A stretch of DNA of 64,000 nt, taken from contig JAJEIA010000022.1 of NCBI GenBank assembly GCA_022823505.1, positions 1-64,000 of the forward strand, in the 5' to 3' direction. The translations under genes were made by a program, and so were the position numbers. Below, one piece after another: positions 27,354 to 35,951 of the stretch (the first letter of the stretch is position 1; each line of letters opens with the position of its first letter). Under the pieces are notes generated by a model, which worked only from the letters and a program-made list of their open reading frames with translations, was not told the origin of the DNA and did not search any database. Origin of the DNA: Dehalococcoidia bacterium. GTDB lineage: Bacteria > Chloroflexota > Dehalococcoidia > Lucifugimonadales > UBA3495.

Positions 27354-29756
27354 ATGATGCCTGCACATATATCGACCGATACGCAGACAAGGTCGGACTG
27401 GCCCAAGCGACATGACCGGAAAACTCCCGACAGGTCGGCCAATCTGCTCGATGCCTGCCTGCGGATCTCGGAGAGTTTGGAAGCCGAGACCGTCCTGCAA
27501 AAGGTCATTGACAACGCATGTTGGCTGACCAACGCTCGATATGGAGTGCTCCTGGCATTCTCTGCAACCGGCGAAGTCGAGAACATTCTCACCTCCGGGG
27601 GCACCGCAGGTGCATTCCACGGCGTGCAGACTCCGCCACAAGGCAAGGGGCTGCTGGGCCACCTGAACGAGGTAAATGGTCCGCTGCGCGTGGCCGATAT
27701 CGCCAGTCATCCCAAGTCGGTCGGTCTGCCCGAAGGGCACCCGCCGATGCGGGCGTTCCTGGGCATGGCGATCCGGCGCGACGAGGTCCACATCGCCAAC
27801 ATATACCTCGCCGATACGGAGAGTGGGGAAGAGTTTACGTCCGATGACGAAGACATCATCGTCCGGTTCGCCGCGCACGCCGGGGCCGCGATTTCCAACG
27901 CCCGCGAATTCGAAGCCGTACGACGAAGAAAGACCGACCTGCAAGCGCTCGTCAACATAGCCCCAATTGGCGTAATCGTCTTCGACGCCAAAACCGGGCG
28001 CCTGCTCGTCGCAAACCGTGAATGTCAGCGCATGGTTGACGATCTGCAGCTGCCGGGCGGGTCCTTCGAGCGGCTGCCCGAGGTGGCTTCGTTCCGGCGA
28101 GCCGACGGTCGGGAGATTTCCTTCGCCGAGCTGCCGACTTCCCGGGTCATGCAGAGTGGCGAGATAGTACGCGCTGAGGAAATTGTCGTCTGTTTGCCCA
28201 GCGGACGCTCTTTCACCACCCTGGTCAACGCCGCGCCCATTTATTCTGACAACGGTGATATTACGTCGATCGTGGTGGCGATGCAGGACATGACGCCCTA
28301 CCTGGACGACGAAAAGTTGCGATCGGACTTACTGGGCATGGTCAGCCAGGAGCTCCGCACGCCGTTGAGCGCAATCAAAGGTTCGCTCATCGCCCTGACT
28401 GACATCGTCGGCTCGATGCACGCGTCCGAGTCTCTGCAGCTCCTGAAGATCATCGACCATCAGGCGGAGTTGATGCGTGCACAGATCAACAGCCTGATCG
28501 ATCTATCGCGCATTAACTCGGGCACGCTCCAGCTTTCCCTCGAAAACACCGAGGTATCCCAGTTGGTCGCCGAGGCGGTTAACGAATTCCGGCGCAACCA
28601 CGCCGGCCAGACTATCGACACACACATCCCGTCGGGTCTGCCCCGTATCCTCGCCGACAGGCAGCGCGTCGACCAAGTGCTGCGCGACCTGTTCACTCAC
28701 AGCTTCCGGTACTCCACCGAAGCCGCCACCATAACGGTCAGAGCCGAATTGCTTGACGCCCAGGTCGCCATCTCGGTGTCTACGGTTGGAGATTGCGACC
28801 ACAGCACCCAGCCACCGGAGTTGTTTGAAAGGCTCCGAGCGGTACGATTGGGAGAAGGCGAGGAAAGCGGTGAAGGGGGCGGACTGGCCCTGGCAATTGC
28901 CGAGGGTATCGTGGGCGCCCACGGAGGTAATTTCCACGTCAGGCGGAGCGAGGACCAACACGGGGTGACCTTCCGGCTGACGATCCCGATGGCGAACCCC
29001 GGAACGATGCACGCAACCGGAGAGTCCGCGAAGGAAACGGAACCTGAACGCCCGACGGCAAGTGAAAAACCGCGGATTCTGGTGGTTGCTGAGGATCCGC
29101 ACATCCTCAGCACGATGCGCCGGACATTGTCACGAGCCGATTTTGCTCCGCTGGCCGTGTTCGACCTCGAAGACCTGGGCCGGTTGGTGGCCGAACAGAA
29201 GCCCGAAATCGCTGTGATCGATTTGTCCAGGTCGGCCGACAAAGGATTCGACCTGGTGGAATGGCTCGTATCATCACACGAGGTCTCAGTGATCGGCATC
29301 CTGGACCCTGGAGACGAAGCGAGCGCGATCCTGGCCTACGAAAAAGGCGCAGATGGGTACATCGTTAAACCATTCTCCCCCATGGAACTGGTAGCGCGCA
29401 TCAGGGCCTCACTGCGCATGAGAGTGAGCGCAGGCCCCACGGCAATAAAGGATGAAGGATACGCCCTGGGAACGGTCAACATCGACTACACGTCGCACCG
29501 GGTCACGGTTGCCGGACAACCGGTGCAACTGACCGCCACCGAGTACAAGCTGCTGCACGAGCTCTCAAACGGCGCCGGACGCGTCATGACGCAGGACGAG
29601 TTGCTGCACCGGGTCTGGGGGCCGGAGTATGCCGGTGAGTCGCAGTTGCTGCGCGCCTACGTGAAGACGCTGCGCCAAAAGCTGGGCGACAATGCCCGCA
29701 AGCCGTCGTACATCTTCACGGAGCACGGCATCGGCTACCGGATGGCGAAACCTTAG
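27354..29756 (+). CDS. GAF-PAS-pseudo-histidine kinase-receiver-winged helix regulator
   Basis: 800 residues in one chain: GAF (about 25-185), PAS (about 190-310), DHp/kinase (about 320-545), receiver (about 580-695) and OmpR-type winged helix (about 705-800; LTATEYKLLHELSNGAGRV). The kinase part looks inactive. The H-box reads VSQELRTPLSAIKG, with Gln332 where the phosphorylated His should be. The N-box reads DLFTHSFRYS with no conserved Asn, and the DxGxG box is lost; only a GGLALAIAEG-like lid remains. The receiver keeps Asp623 (VIDLSR) and Lys (IVKPFS), but its acidic pocket is AED. No membrane segment, so it senses a cytosolic signal. The start is uncertain: ATG 27354 or 27357 is preferred over TTG 27246. 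It may act as a one-component regulator. Confidence 0.88.
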   Translation: MMPAHISTDTQTRSDWPKRHDRKTPDRSANLLDACLRISESLEAETVLQKVIDNACWLTNARYGVLLAFSATGEVENILTSGGTAGAFHGVQTPPQGKGLLGHLNEVNGPLRVADIASHPKSVGLPEGHPPMRAFLGMAIRRDEVHIANIYLADTESGEEFTSDDEDIIVRFAAHAGAAISNAREFEAVRRRKTDLQALVNIAPIGVIVFDAKTGRLLVANRECQRMVDDLQLPGGSFERLPEVASFRRADGREISFAELPTSRVMQSGEIVRAEEIVVCLPSGRSFTTLVNAAPIYSDNGDITSIVVAMQDMTPYLDDEKLRSDLLGMVSQELRTPLSAIKGSLIALTDIVGSMHASESLQLLKIIDHQAELMRAQINSLIDLSRINSGTLQLSLENTEVSQLVAEAVNEFRRNHAGQTIDTHIPSGLPRILADRQRVDQVLRDLFTHSFRYSTEAATITVRAELLDAQVAISVSTVGDCDHSTQPPELFERLRAVRLGEGEESGEGGGLALAIAEGIVGAHGGNFHVRRSEDQHGVTFRLTIPMANPGTMHATGESAKETEPERPTASEKPRILVVAEDPHILSTMRRTLSRADFAPLAVFDLEDLGRLVAEQKPEIAVIDLSRSADKGFDLVEWLVSSHEVSVIGILDPGDEASAILAYEKGADGYIVKPFSPMELVARIRASLRMRVSAGPTAIKDEGYALGTVNIDYTSHRVTVAGQPVQLTATEYKLLHELSNGAGRVMTQDELLHRVWGPEYAGESQLLRAYVKTLRQKLGDNARKPSYIFTEHGIGYRMAKP

Positions 29757-29823
29757 CCCCGGCCCCGACGGAGCGGGGCGTCACGCGCGCACCAGTCAAC
29801 TTCGCCACACCGCATTCGATGCA

Positions 29824-29862
29824 ATAGGGCGCCGCCGGGACATCCTCCCGGCGGCGCCCTAT
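29824..29862. terminator. bidirectional hairpin terminator
   Basis: A perfect 17-bp GC-rich stem (29824-29840 with 29846-29862) closes on the 5-nt loop CATCC. It lies between the convergent regulator gene and gamma-glutamyltransferase gene and can serve both strands. No long T tract follows. Confidence 0.7.
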
Positions 29863-29883
29863 CAATTGTGACGGGTTTGGAGA

Positions 29884-31635
29884 TTACCTGCCCATCGCGT
29901 AGCCGTCCCGCCGCAGATCGGCGCCTCCAAAGAGGCTCCCGCGCTCGCGGTCGATCTCAATAGCGCACAGCGAGCCCATCCGCGGGGTCCACTCGTTCCA
30001 CACGTCCACATCGTGGCCGCGTTTGCGGAGGTCGTCCACCACCGACGGATCGATGCGCGATTCGACGCCGACGAGGCCGGGCCGGTAGGCGTGGGGCCAG
30101 AAGGAGTTGGGGAAACTCCAGGTGGACGCGCGGGGAGCCTCGATGGCCTGCTGCACGTCCATGCCGAATTCGGCCACGTTGAGGAAGAGTTGGACCATAG
30201 ACTGAGGCTGAACGTCGCCGCCGGGTGTTCCGAAGGGCATCCAGGGCCGGCCATCCTTGAACGCCATCGCGGGGTTCGGAGTCAGGCGCGGCCGCTTTCC
30301 CGGCGCCAGGCCGGCAGGATGGTCTTCGTCCAGCCAGTTCTGCGCTCCCCGGGCCGACACCATGAAGCCCAGACCGGGCACGATGGGAGCGCCGCCAAAG
30401 CCGTCGCTCGGCGTTGCCGAGAACGCGTTGCCCCAGCGGTCCACCGCGCAGATGTAAGAGGTGTCCGCCGACAGCGGGCCGGCCACCGGTTCCGGTTTGC
30501 GAGCCGCGTGGCCGCTCCCCGCCTGGAACGCCCACGGATCTCCGGCATCGGGCATCTCGGGGTGAGCCCGTCGGGGGTCGATCTCCCTGCGCCGGATCTC
30601 CGCATATTCGCGGGAGAGCAGGCCGGCCATGGGCACGTCCACGAAATCGGGGTCGCCATAGTAGGCGTGACGGTCGGCGAAAGCCAGCTTGAGGGCCTCC
30701 AGCACGGTGTGGATGTATTCGGCCGAATTGTGGCCCATGCCCGGCAGGTCGCACCCTTCCAGGATGCGCAGGGCGTGGAGGTTCATCGGCCCCTGGCACC
30801 ACGGGCCGCAGGCATAGACGTCAATGCCCTTGTAGTCAATCACGGGCGGAGTGTCCACGCCAACGGAGAAGGACGCCAGGTCACCCATGGACAACCAACC
30901 GCCCTGGCTCCGGATGAACGCAACCATCTCCTCGGCGATGTCACCCTTGTAAAACAGGTCGCGCGCGGCCTGGATGGCAGCCTCGCGACCCTGCCCGGCA
31001 ACTGCGCGTTCGGCGTCGATCATACGGCGGAAGGTGCGCGCCAGGTCAGACTGGACGAGCAGGTCTCCGATCCCCAGGGCCTCTCCTCCGGGATAGAAGA
31101 TCTGCATGGTGCTGGTCCACTGGCTGGTGTCTCCCTCGTCGAGAATGATGTTGTCGCCGCTGCTGACCAGCGCGCGGTGCAGCGTGGCAGGTATCGGGAA
31201 ACCGTGGACTGCAATCTCCAGCGCCGGCGTGACCACCTGTTCGAAGGTCATGGTGCCGTAGCGGCTGAGGGCAGTGAGCCAGGCGTCCGGCGCGGCCGGC
31301 GTTACGGTTCGCATCACGCCATGGGGCATATCGCCGCCGTGTTCACTACGGAAATAGTCGATGGACGCCTCGGCAGGCCACCGACCGAGGCCGCTGATCT
31401 CTTTGGTGTCTCCGGATGCGGCATGGTGAATGATCGTCGGGGCCACGCCGCCAAAGCTGGTGTACTGGGGAAGCGTCACGTTGATAACGATGCCGGCCGC
31501 CACGCCGGCGTCGATGGCGTTCCCGCCCTGCTCGAGAATCCGGTATCCGGCTGCGGTCGCCAGGTAGTGACCGGTACTGACCATGTGAGTGACTCCACCC
31601 ACCAGCGGGCGGTAGCTTCTCAATCCCAATGCCAT
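29884..31635 (-). CDS. gamma-glutamyltransferase family protein
   Basis: 583-residue Ntn-hydrolase of the gamma-glutamyltranspeptidase family, which cleaves or transfers gamma-glutamyl groups (glutathione and relatives). It is made as one chain and cut before a Thr. The candidate nucleophile is Thr392 in ADTSYICAVD. Family blocks are ILEQGGNAIDAGVAAG (about 35-50) and RPRLTPNPAMAFKDGRPW near the C-terminus. There is no signal peptide, as in the cytosolic YwrD-like branch. ATG 31635 has GGAGG (31641-31645 on the plus strand) 5 nt upstream; an open frame continues to 32700 but overlaps the divergent regulator and is rejected. Acylase activity on cephalosporin-like amides is known in relatives and possible here. 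Confidence 0.92.
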   Translation of the reverse strand: MALGLRSYRPLVGGVTHMVSTGHYLATAAGYRILEQGGNAIDAGVAAGIVINVTLPQYTSFGGVAPTIIHHAASGDTKEISGLGRWPAEASIDYFRSEHGGDMPHGVMRTVTPAAPDAWLTALSRYGTMTFEQVVTPALEIAVHGFPIPATLHRALVSSGDNIILDEGDTSQWTSTMQIFYPGGEALGIGDLLVQSDLARTFRRMIDAERAVAGQGREAAIQAARDLFYKGDIAEEMVAFIRSQGGWLSMGDLASFSVGVDTPPVIDYKGIDVYACGPWCQGPMNLHALRILEGCDLPGMGHNSAEYIHTVLEALKLAFADRHAYYGDPDFVDVPMAGLLSREYAEIRRREIDPRRAHPEMPDAGDPWAFQAGSGHAARKPEPVAGPLSADTSYICAVDRWGNAFSATPSDGFGGAPIVPGLGFMVSARGAQNWLDEDHPAGLAPGKRPRLTPNPAMAFKDGRPWMPFGTPGGDVQPQSMVQLFLNVAEFGMDVQQAIEAPRASTWSFPNSFWPHAYRPGLVGVESRIDPSVVDDLRKRGHDVDVWNEWTPRMGSLCAIEIDRERGSLFGGADLRRDGYAMGR

Positions 31636-31776
31636 AGTGACCTCCGCGGCGGGGCCGCGCTCGAATTCGGTGGCCGATTGCCTGGGCGCAGTATAGGGCA
31701 TCGGGTGGTGGGTCGCCAGTTTGAGCTTATCCGGCCGCCTGATACGGAGAATCAGTGGCGGAAATGCTAACGTTTT

Positions 31777-31805
31777 TTGCCACAAGTCAATGCAAACGGG
31801 ATAAA
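31777..31805 (+). promoter_or_regulatory. candidate promoter of the membrane XRE regulator
   Basis: TTGCCA (31777-31782) and GATAAA (31800-31805) are spaced 17 nt apart. Transcription would begin near 31812, about 90 nt before ATG 31900. It lies in the 264-nt divergent gap with the gamma-glutamyltransferase gene. Confidence 0.5.
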
Positions 31806-31899
31806 ATGCAAGCACGTTTTTGAGACTCGACGCCGCGACACTTGTCGAGTCACGCAATTCACACATTCCCATTCTCTTCACCGAAGACCGTTTACACCG

Positions 31900-33273
31900 A
31901 TGCCAGCCCGCGACGCACAACGCTCCCGCTCGGCCCAGGTAGGCATCCTGATGAAGGCTTACCGGGAGGCATTTTCGACCGAGAGCGGGTCCCGAGGTCT
32001 GACCCAGGAAGAACTGCTGCGTCGCATGGCATTGGTCGACAGTGAATTCGCCGACCGGTCCAGCCATACCATGGTTTCCCGCTGGGAATCCGGCGTAACT
32101 CGCCCCAACCGAAAGCGCCTGGAGGTTTTCGGAGAAGCTCTGAACCTTTCGGGCGCCGAGGTGGACGGCCTGTTGACGCTGGCCGGATTCAAATCGGATA
32201 TCGAAACCGAACCTGAGCACGCGCCCGCGGATGTGGAACCGGAGCCCCAGCAGCCCTTCCCGGAAACGCCGACGCCGGCCACCGCAGCCATCGATGCGGA
32301 CTCTCGACACAGCATCGTGCCATACATGGACTTCAGGGGAACCCTGAGCTTTGCCGCCTTCAGTTGTCTCCTGCCCGGGTTGTGCATCGTGGCCAGCGGT
32401 TACATTTTGTCGTCCGCTGGCCTCATGGATCCATGGATCCCGATCATCTACATCGTGTCCATCATGGCTTTGATGCTCGCGTACAAATTCATGAGGATGC
32501 GAGGCGCCCACACTCTCCGCGAGTTCCTGTCCATTTCGCTTTTCTTCCTGCTGAGCGCGCAACTGCTGCCGTCTGCACTGACGCGCATGGACATTTACGG
32601 GTTCTACACCCTGGGAGATTTCGCGGGGAAGCCGTTTCCATACATGCTGGCTCTCACGGTGAACCTGATAATCGCATCGTCCGCTGCCCTGGTATTCCAT
32701 CTGCTTTGGAATTGGCAGTACGGGTCAGGGCGCGGCGCCAAGGATCCGTTGCGGCGGGCGGTCGCAGTGGTAGGTCCTCCCGCGGGGGTGGCGTACGTCT
32801 GCGTGCTCATATTGTCCAACCTCGGGGTTTGGGCCGAGTTCGCGGTTCAGCTTGCGTCATTGTCTGGGGTGTTCGTCATATTGCTCCTGTTGCGGGACCC
32901 TGAAGTTGATCTACCGGAGCGGGACCGCAGGTTTTTCCTCTACGCCGCACTGGCAACGACGGTAACCATAGCCGCCATCGGCGCCGTTGCGATGCTTGCG
33001 ATTTACTTGATGCCGGGCCTGCCGGCAATCCTGCCGGACCACAACCTTCTATATGCGTGGGAGATCGATTTCGACGCCCTGGGATATCCGCAAGAAGAGG
33101 CGTTGGACCGGTTGAACATAGGGTACCTCTGGCAGAACATATGCATCTACGTTTATATGGTTCTGGTAGTTGGTGGAAGTTTGATCGCTGCCTTGTGTCG
33201 GCTCAATTATCAGTCGGCCGGGACCGCTGAGCCCAGCGCCATGAGCTCCACCGGCGAGTCGACAGCGGATTAG
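31900..33273 (+). CDS. XRE-type helix-turn-helix protein with multi-pass membrane domain
   Basis: 457 residues. Residues 1-105 form a Cro/CI-like helix-turn-helix (GLTQEELLRRM at about 31-41, then HTMVSRWESGVTRPNRKRLE). An acidic, Pro-rich linker follows (about 108-140). The rest has about eight hydrophobic segments (about 145-435). A DNA-binding domain tethered to a membrane domain suggests direct control of nearby promoters by a membrane signal. ATG 31900 is chosen because the upstream in-frame region overlaps the promoter. It is divergent from the gamma-glutamyltransferase gene, its most likely target. The membrane domain matches no family I can name. Confidence 0.8.
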   Translation: MPARDAQRSRSAQVGILMKAYREAFSTESGSRGLTQEELLRRMALVDSEFADRSSHTMVSRWESGVTRPNRKRLEVFGEALNLSGAEVDGLLTLAGFKSDIETEPEHAPADVEPEPQQPFPETPTPATAAIDADSRHSIVPYMDFRGTLSFAAFSCLLPGLCIVASGYILSSAGLMDPWIPIIYIVSIMALMLAYKFMRMRGAHTLREFLSISLFFLLSAQLLPSALTRMDIYGFYTLGDFAGKPFPYMLALTVNLIIASSAALVFHLLWNWQYGSGRGAKDPLRRAVAVVGPPAGVAYVCVLILSNLGVWAEFAVQLASLSGVFVILLLLRDPEVDLPERDRRFFLYAALATTVTIAAIGAVAMLAIYLMPGLPAILPDHNLLYAWEIDFDALGYPQEEALDRLNIGYLWQNICIYVYMVLVVGGSLIAALCRLNYQSAGTAEPSAMSSTGESTAD

Positions 33274-33305
33274 ATCCGGTTTTGGAGTACTTCACAGTCG
33301 ACGCG

Positions 33306-33345
33306 GCCTGACACCGCCGGCCCTGACCGGGCGGGCGTGCCAGGC
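33306..33345 (+). terminator. candidate terminator after the XRE gene
   Basis: GCCTG pairs with CAGGC and, inside, CCGCC with GGCGG, with unpaired bases between. It sits about 35 nt beyond the XRE stop. No T tract follows, so the call is weak. Confidence 0.35.
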
Positions 33346-33454
33346 CCGCGCACAGCGCCGGAACTCTGGGACGCAGCGCATCAGCTAATTCCGGCTGCAG
33401 TCAGCCCCATGACTTGCGAGCCCCGACGCTGGAGGCGCATTCCGAGCGCTCCGC

Positions 33455-33483
33455 TTGACACTGCCAATGGCGCTGTCTACGCT
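33455..33483 (+). promoter_or_regulatory. candidate promoter of the metallohydrolase
   Basis: Perfect TTGACA (33455-33460), 17-nt spacer and TACGCT (33478-33483; only 3 of 6). It lies about 65 nt before the start of the metallohydrolase gene. Confidence 0.4.
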
Positions 33484-33549
33484 GGCACAGCCCCAATAGG
33501 GGATCCTATCGGCACGATTGAACGACCGCGGACGACGGAGGAAGCGCTC

Positions 33550-34725
33550 ATGTACGACCTGCTCATCAAAGGCGGAACCGTAATCGACCCCACCCAGAGC
33601 CTGAACGGCGCATACGATGTGGCGATAACCGACGGAAAGATCGCCGCCGTCGCAGCTGATATATCGGCAGACGAGGCTTCCCGTGTCGTGGAGGTGCGGG
33701 GCAGGTACGTCACCCCCGGCCTGATTGACCTGCACACCCACGTGTACGAGGGGGTCAACGGCAACGGCGTTAACGCCGACGTGGGCGGCGTCCGCGCCGG
33801 CGTCACCACCATGGTGGATGCGGGCAGCAGCGGCTGCGATACCTACGGCGGCTTTCCGGCCCACATTATTCCCAACAACGCCACCGAGGTGATCCCCTTC
33901 CTGCATATCTGCCGCACCGGCCTGGCCACCACGCCCGACATCTTCTCGCCCAGCAGCATCGACCTGGAGCGGACCATACAGGTGGTCGAGGAGAGCAACG
34001 GCACCATTCGCGGCATCAAAGCCCGCATGGTCTCGCCCGCCCTGGAAATCATGGGCATGGAGATGCCGCGCCTGGCCAAGCAAGCGGCCCGGGAGGCCGG
34101 CGTGCGCCTCATGGTCCACATCGGCGACACCGAAAAGCGCTATCCGGCCGAGGTGATCCGGGACCTGCTGCCCCTCATGGAGCCGGGGGACATCGTCACC
34201 CACTTCTTCACCGCCAACCCGGGCGGCGTGCTGGACAGCGACGGCAACCTGGTTCCCGAAGCCCGCGAAGCCCACGAGCGCGGCGTCTGGCTGGACACCG
34301 CCCACGGACGCGCCAACTTCAGTTTCGACATCGGCGAGCGGGTGCTGGACCAGGGCGTGGAACCCCACTGCATCAGCACCGACCTCACCGTACCGGGACG
34401 CATCCGCACCGTACACAGCATGACCGAGATGATGACCCGGTTCCTGGCCATGGGCTTCACCCTGGACCGGGTGGTGGAGATGTGCACCATCAACCCCGCC
34501 CGGGCCATCGGCGAAGAGGAGCGCCTGGGCAGCCTGGAGGTCGGCAAGCAGGCCGACGTTTCGGTGCTGGACATCCAGGACGGCGACTGGGTGGTCTACG
34601 ACGTGCTGGGCAACGGCCGCCAGTCGGAACGCGCCGTTACCCCTGTGCTGTCGGTGAAGCGGGGCGAGGTGTTCGAAGCCGGCTGGGGTCCACGGCCCTG
34701 GGGCTGGGAGCCGGACAACGCGTAG
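33550..34725 (+). CDS. amidohydrolase/deacetylase family metallohydrolase (dihydroorotase-like)
   Basis: 391-residue cyclic-amidohydrolase-type enzyme with a binuclear metal site. It has LIDLHTHVYEG (His62, His64), a likely carboxylated Lys in GIKARMVS, then LMVHIGD, IVTHFF and the catalytic Asp in CISTDLT. The initial beta-sandwich (IKGGTVIDPTQSLNGAYDVAI) is typical of dihydroorotase, hydantoinase and D-aminoacylase relatives; it best fits the amidohydrolase/deacetylase group rather than pyrC. ATG 33550 has GGAGG 8 nt before it, which excludes the longer frame from 33337. Likely substrates are cyclic amides or N-acyl compounds. Confidence 0.88.
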   Translation: MYDLLIKGGTVIDPTQSLNGAYDVAITDGKIAAVAADISADEASRVVEVRGRYVTPGLIDLHTHVYEGVNGNGVNADVGGVRAGVTTMVDAGSSGCDTYGGFPAHIIPNNATEVIPFLHICRTGLATTPDIFSPSSIDLERTIQVVEESNGTIRGIKARMVSPALEIMGMEMPRLAKQAAREAGVRLMVHIGDTEKRYPAEVIRDLLPLMEPGDIVTHFFTANPGGVLDSDGNLVPEAREAHERGVWLDTAHGRANFSFDIGERVLDQGVEPHCISTDLTVPGRIRTVHSMTEMMTRFLAMGFTLDRVVEMCTINPARAIGEEERLGSLEVGKQADVSVLDIQDGDWVVYDVLGNGRQSERAVTPVLSVKRGEVFEAGWGPRPWGWEPDNA

Positions 34726-34831
34726 CGACGACATCCAACGCGCACGAGCAAAGATAAACAGGACTTACTGAATGAGCATTCAAGGGATCATGGGCCGCAG
34801 GGGCGAAGATGCGCTGCGAGAGGATTACAAA

Positions 34832-35752
34832 ATGGTTGAAGTCGTATTGAGTTCCCCAAGAGGGTTCTGCGCCGGCGTGGTCAGAGCCATCGACGTCGTG
34901 GAGGAGTGCCTGGAGCGGTTCGGGCCTCCGGTTTATGTCAAGCACCAGATAGTGCACAACCCCTACGTGGTCGCTGAGCTGGAGCAGAAGGGCGCCATCA
35001 CGGTGGAGGAGGTTGACGAAGTGCCCGACGGCTCCCTGGTGGTGTTCTCGGCGCACGGCTCGCCCCCGGAGGATTTCGAGAAAGCTTCCGAGCGCAACCT
35101 CAGGGTCATCGACGCGGTGTGTCCGCTGGTGACCCGGGTACACAACGAGGCCAAGAAGTACCACCGCGAAGGCAGGAAGGTGCTGCTGGTCGGGCACCAG
35201 GGCCACCAGGAGGTCCGTGGGACCATGGGCCAGGCGCCCATGACGCTCATCAACGATTCCGCTCCCCTGTCCGAGCAGGAGGTCAGCGCCGACATCGACT
35301 GGCCGGTGGATACCGAGGTGGCCGTCATAACCCAGACGACCCTGTCCGTGGGCGATACCGCCAACGCCATCGGCGCCATCCAGGAGCGATTCCCCGGCGC
35401 GGTGGTGCGGAACGATATCTGCTACGCGACCACCAACCGGCAGGACGCGGTAACGCAGATGGCCGGGCTGGTCGACGTGGTGCTGGTGATCGGCGCGCAG
35501 AACTCGTCAAACTGCAACCGCTTGCGGGAGGTCGCCGAGGCCAACGGAACGCCGGCCTACCTGATCAACGGCCCGGACGAGATCGATCCCGAGTGGTTGG
35601 TGGGATGCCAGCGGGCGGGCATCACCTCCGGCGCTTCCACGCCGGAAGTGCTGGTGGAAGCGGTGATAGAGGCGCTGGACCCGGCGAAAGTGACCCTGCT
35701 GGAGGGCGCCGAAGAGGACATCACATTCACGCTGCCCCGGGAACTGCGCTGA
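34832..35752 (+). CDS. ispH: 4-hydroxy-3-methylbut-2-enyl diphosphate reductase
   Basis: 306 residues. It is the last enzyme of the MEP isoprenoid pathway, reducing HMBPP to IPP and DMAPP with a [4Fe-4S] cluster. The three cluster cysteines align with the family: Cys13 (PRGFCAGV), Cys97 (DAVCPLV) and Cys197 (DICYATTNR). The catalytic-site motifs SAHGSPP, GHQGHQEVRGTMGQ and QTTLSV are intact. ATG 34832 matches the usual family N-terminus and has GAGAGGA 7 nt upstream; an ATG at 34772 also has AGGA and would add 20 residues. It follows the metallohydrolase by about 100 nt. Confidence 0.97.
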   Translation: MVEVVLSSPRGFCAGVVRAIDVVEECLERFGPPVYVKHQIVHNPYVVAELEQKGAITVEEVDEVPDGSLVVFSAHGSPPEDFEKASERNLRVIDAVCPLVTRVHNEAKKYHREGRKVLLVGHQGHQEVRGTMGQAPMTLINDSAPLSEQEVSADIDWPVDTEVAVITQTTLSVGDTANAIGAIQERFPGAVVRNDICYATTNRQDAVTQMAGLVDVVLVIGAQNSSNCNRLREVAEANGTPAYLINGPDEIDPEWLVGCQRAGITSGASTPEVLVEAVIEALDPAKVTLLEGAEEDITFTLPRELR

Positions 35753-35790
35753 CCCACAACCCGCCGGACCGCCTGACGCCGGCCCGGTCT

Positions 35791-35881
35791 GTCATCGCGA
35801 GGAGCGCAGCGATGTGCCGATCTCGTTCCCGCAGCAGTGTTCCCGGCCCCAACGAGATTGCCGCGCTTCGCTCGCAATGAC
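35791..35881. repeat. palindromic repeat, GTCATTGCGAG type
   Basis: About 91 bp. One arm begins GTCATCGCGAGGAGCG, and the other, in reverse, reads GTCATTGCGAGCGAAGCG then CAATCTCGTT; the two are imperfect complements. It lies between the convergent ispH and channel genes and may end both transcripts. This repeat type is common in many environmental genomes. Confidence 0.6.
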
Positions 35882-35951
35882 GGTTCCGGGGTAATCGGAT
35901 ACGCGTGAGGTCGGATGCCGCGCCGGTGGGATTGGCCGCGGCGCCCCGGGT

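Noticed and set aside
31636-32700. N-terminal extension of the gamma-glutamyltransferase by 355 residues
   Set aside because: It overlaps the divergent XRE gene and its promoter, and the family starts at ATG 31635, which has a good Shine-Dalgarno.
33337-33549. N-terminal extension of the metallohydrolase
   Set aside because: The extra 71 residues are Pro/Arg-rich and overlap the promoter; GGAGG supports the ATG at 33550.
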